Notes under the pieces: generated by a model
The model's database searches: none
Seen by the model: the letters and a program-made list of their open reading frames with translations, nothing else
Told to the model about the DNA's origin: nothing
Made by a program: the position numbers and the translations under genes
In this document: positions 12,482 to 14,057 of the stretch, piece by piece
How the letters are laid out: every line of letters starts with the position of its first letter
Position numbering within the stretch: position 1 is the stretch's first letter
Assembly: GCA_902494565.1 (NCBI GenBank)
Contig: CABUTN010000042.1
Location: 1 to 14,057, forward strand
Direction: 5' to 3'
DNA: 14,057 nt
Source: an uncultured Collinsella sp.
GTDB taxonomy: Bacteria; Actinomycetota; Coriobacteriia; Coriobacteriales; Coriobacteriaceae

Positions 12482-13645
12482 CTACTTGATCACGCGCACG
12501 CGATACATCGACGGAATCTGCTTGAGCGCCTCGATGGTGCTGCTGTCCAGGTGCTCGTCGGTGTCGAACATGGTGTAGGCGTTCTCGCCGGCGGATTCGT
12601 TGGTCATGCGCTGCACGTTGGCGTTGTCCTTGGCAAGGATTGCCGTGATCTGGCCGATCATGTTGGGCACGTTGGCGTGCAGACAGGCGATGCGGCTTGC
12701 GGCGCGCGCCTTGCCCATGCTGCAGGCGGGGTAGTTGACGCTGTGTGCGATGTTGCCGTTCTCCAGGTAATCCTTGAGCTCGCTGATGGCCATATCGGCG
12801 CAGTTGGCCTCGGCCTCGCCAGTGCCGGCGCCCGAGTGCGTGGTGATAAACGTGTTGGGCATCCTGACGGTCTTGGGCGTGGCAAAGTCGCAGCTAAACC
12901 AGCTCAGCTTGCCCTCGCGCAGGGCAGCGTCGACGGCGTCCTCGTCAATGATGGTCTCGCGTGCGTAGTTGATGAGCACGGCGTCCGGGGCCAGCAGGTT
13001 GATCTGCTCGGTGCTGATCATGCCGATGGTGTCGGCCTTGCTGGGCACGTGCACCGTGAGGTAATCACAGCCGCGGCAGAGATCTTCGAGCGTGCCCACG
13101 CGCTGCACCTCGCGGCTCAGCACCCACGCGTGCTCAACGGAAATGAACGGATCGTAGCCGTAGACGTCCATGCCCAGATTGACGCAGGCGTTGGCGACCT
13201 TGGAGCCTACGTTGCCCAGACCGATGACGCCGATGCGCTTGCCCTTGAGCTCGCGGCCCACAAAGGCCTTCTTGGCCTTCTCGGCGTCGACCTGGATCTC
13301 GGGGTCGTCGGCGTTGTCGCGCACCCAGTTCATCGATTGCACCACGCCGCGGCTCGAGAGCACCAGCATGCCTAGGACGAGCTCCTTAACGGCGTTGCTG
13401 TTGGCACCGGGGGAGTTAAAGACGACGACGCCCTTCTTGGCGTACTCCTCGACGGGGATGTTGTTGACGCCGGCGCCGCAGCGGGCGATGGCGCGGATGC
13501 CCTCGGGCAGCTCGTAGCCGTGCAGGTCAGTCGAGCGCATCAGGATGGCGTCGGCCTCCTCGGCGGTGCTCACAAATTCGTAGCCCTCGCCAAACTCGAC
13601 TTTGCCGTCCTTGGTGATGTCGTCGATGGTCTTAATCTTGCGCAT
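12482..13645 (-). CDS. serA: D-3-phosphoglycerate dehydrogenase
   Basis: 387 residues. It oxidises 3-phosphoglycerate to 3-phosphohydroxypyruvate, the first step of serine synthesis. The Rossmann motif GVIGLGNVGSKVA (139-151) and acidic residue Asp165 (VYGYDPF) indicate NAD binding. The substrate-binding RCGAGVNNI (55-63), LINYARE with the catalytic Arg229, and THSGAGTGEAE with His270 are in place. The C-terminal ACT domain (LHANVPNMIGQITAIL... TMFDTDEHLD, about 315-370) suggests allosteric control, often by serine. AAGGAG lies 6 nt before the ATG. It follows serC by 69 bp in the same direction. Odd points are ARE instead of the common ARG and no Glu at the expected catalytic position (the segment reads CDFATPKTVRMPN). 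The gene is still the best serA candidate given serC beside it. Confidence 0.92.
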   Translation of the reverse strand: MRKIKTIDDITKDGKVEFGEGYEFVSTAEEADAILMRSTDLHGYELPEGIRAIARCGAGVNNIPVEEYAKKGVVVFNSPGANSNAVKELVLGMLVLSSRGVVQSMNWVRDNADDPEIQVDAEKAKKAFVGRELKGKRIGVIGLGNVGSKVANACVNLGMDVYGYDPFISVEHAWVLSREVQRVGTLEDLCRGCDYLTVHVPSKADTIGMISTEQINLLAPDAVLINYARETIIDEDAVDAALREGKLSWFSCDFATPKTVRMPNTFITTHSGAGTGEAEANCADMAISELKDYLENGNIAHSVNYPACSMGKARAASRIACLHANVPNMIGQITAILAKDNANVQRMTNESAGENAYTMFDTDEHLDSSTIEALKQIPSMYRVRVIK

Positions 13646-13698
13646 GAAAAACTCCTTAGCAGGTTTGGTTTAAACAGGTGGTTTGAAGTGGCTGGTCG

Positions 13699-13715
13699 GC
13701 CCGCGCGTTGCGGGC
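13699..13715 (-). other. Short hairpin at the serC stop / serC-serA junction
   Basis: GCCCGC-GCGTT-GCGGGC overlaps the last base of the serC stop codon. It is too weak and lacks a T run, so it is not a clear terminator; it may modulate read-through or mRNA processing within the operon. Confidence 0.3.
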
Positions 13716-14057
13716 TAGTTAGATCGCGGGCTCAAACTACGCTGCGTTTCGAAGTCCTTCATGTACGAGGCCAGTGCCTGCACGTCTTCCATGGTTACGG
13801 CGTTGTAGACGCTGGCGCGCATGCCGCCTACCAGACGATGGCCCTTGACGTTTTGAATCTGGTGCTCGGCCGCGCCTGCGACAAAGGCCGCGTCGAGTTC
13901 GGCGTCGCCGGTGCGGAAGGTGACGTTGGCGATGGAGCGGCTGTCGGCCTGCGTGGTGCCATGGAACAGCACACTGTGCTCGAGCAGGTCATAGAGCAGG
14001 TTGGCCTTGGCCCAGTTGCGCTCGGCCATGGCGGCAAGTCCGCCGGTCTCCTCGACC
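13715..14057 (-). CDS. serC: Phosphoserine aminotransferase, partial (N-terminal part beyond window)
   Basis: Only the C-terminal 113 residues are present; the frame stays open to the right edge, so the internal ATG at 14029 is not the start. The sequence reads EETGGLAAMAERNWAKANLLYD, then DSRSIANVTFRTG, VKGHRLVGGMRASVYNAV and EDVQALASYMKDFE, the characteristic C-terminal domain of SerC. The enzyme converts phosphohydroxypyruvate and glutamate to phosphoserine and 2-oxoglutarate with PLP; the PLP lysine lies outside the window. It is the first visible gene of the serC-serA unit. Confidence 0.95.
   Translation of the reverse strand, partial: VEETGGLAAMAERNWAKANLLYDLLEHSVLFHGTTQADSRSIANVTFRTGDAELDAAFVAGAAEHQIQNVKGHRLVGGMRASVYNAVTMEDVQALASYMKDFETQRSLSPRSN

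Noticed and set aside
1..14057. CRISPR arrays, tRNA or rRNA genes, prophage or insertion-sequence genes
   Set aside because: No regularly spaced repeats, cloverleaf signatures, transposase or integrase motifs were seen on either strand.

Overview
The window looks like a chromosomal segment of a high-GC actinobacterium of the class Coriobacteriia, most likely Collinsella or a close relative. This is inferred from protein style, codon use, AAGGAG-type ribosome binding sites and palindromic intergenic repeats, not from a marker gene. No rRNA, tRNA, CRISPR array, complete transposon or phage gene is visible.

Left part (1-2671, minus strand): a zinc/cadmium resistance module. An ArsR/SmtB-family repressor with an intact alpha-5 zinc site is followed by a free-standing 72-residue HMA metallochaperone. 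After a hairpin terminator comes a P1B-type metal ATPase (cut by the left edge) that lacks its own HMA domain. The repressor gene has a consensus promoter (TTGACA-16-TATAAT) with one operator in its spacer and a second just downstream. A third copy lies upstream of the ATPase.

Accessory patch (2672-4558): lower-GC DNA with one gene, an AbiEi-like/DUF559 putative nuclease without a visible partner. A 45-bp imperfect inverted repeat sits just beyond its 3' end. Unexplained palindromes lie upstream.

Middle (4559-8281): a DnaQ-like DEDDh exonuclease (minus) diverges from an ArsP_2-type heavy-metal exporter with a histidine-rich loop (plus). The exporter converges on a minus-strand pair: an HdeD-like membrane protein gene carrying a frameshift in an A run, and a YaiI/YqxD (UPF0178) gene. 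Related hairpins fill the convergent gap.

Right part (8282-14057): a nitroreductase and two tandem histidine-phosphatase paralogues on the plus strand end at a bidirectional terminator. Facing them on the minus strand are serC (cut by the right edge) and serA, ended by a strong terminator. These are followed by an M20 metallopeptidase and a short, divergent DUF1015-like protein. The last four recall the serC-serA-DUF1015 neighbourhoods of other Gram-positive anaerobes, with a peptidase inserted.

The points most worth follow-up are the AbiEi-like/DUF559 gene with its inverted-repeat element, the frameshifted hdeD-like gene, the hairpins sharing a GGGACAnGC loop, the split metal ATPase/HMA module with three operators, and unusual active-site regions in SerA and the DUF1015-like protein.
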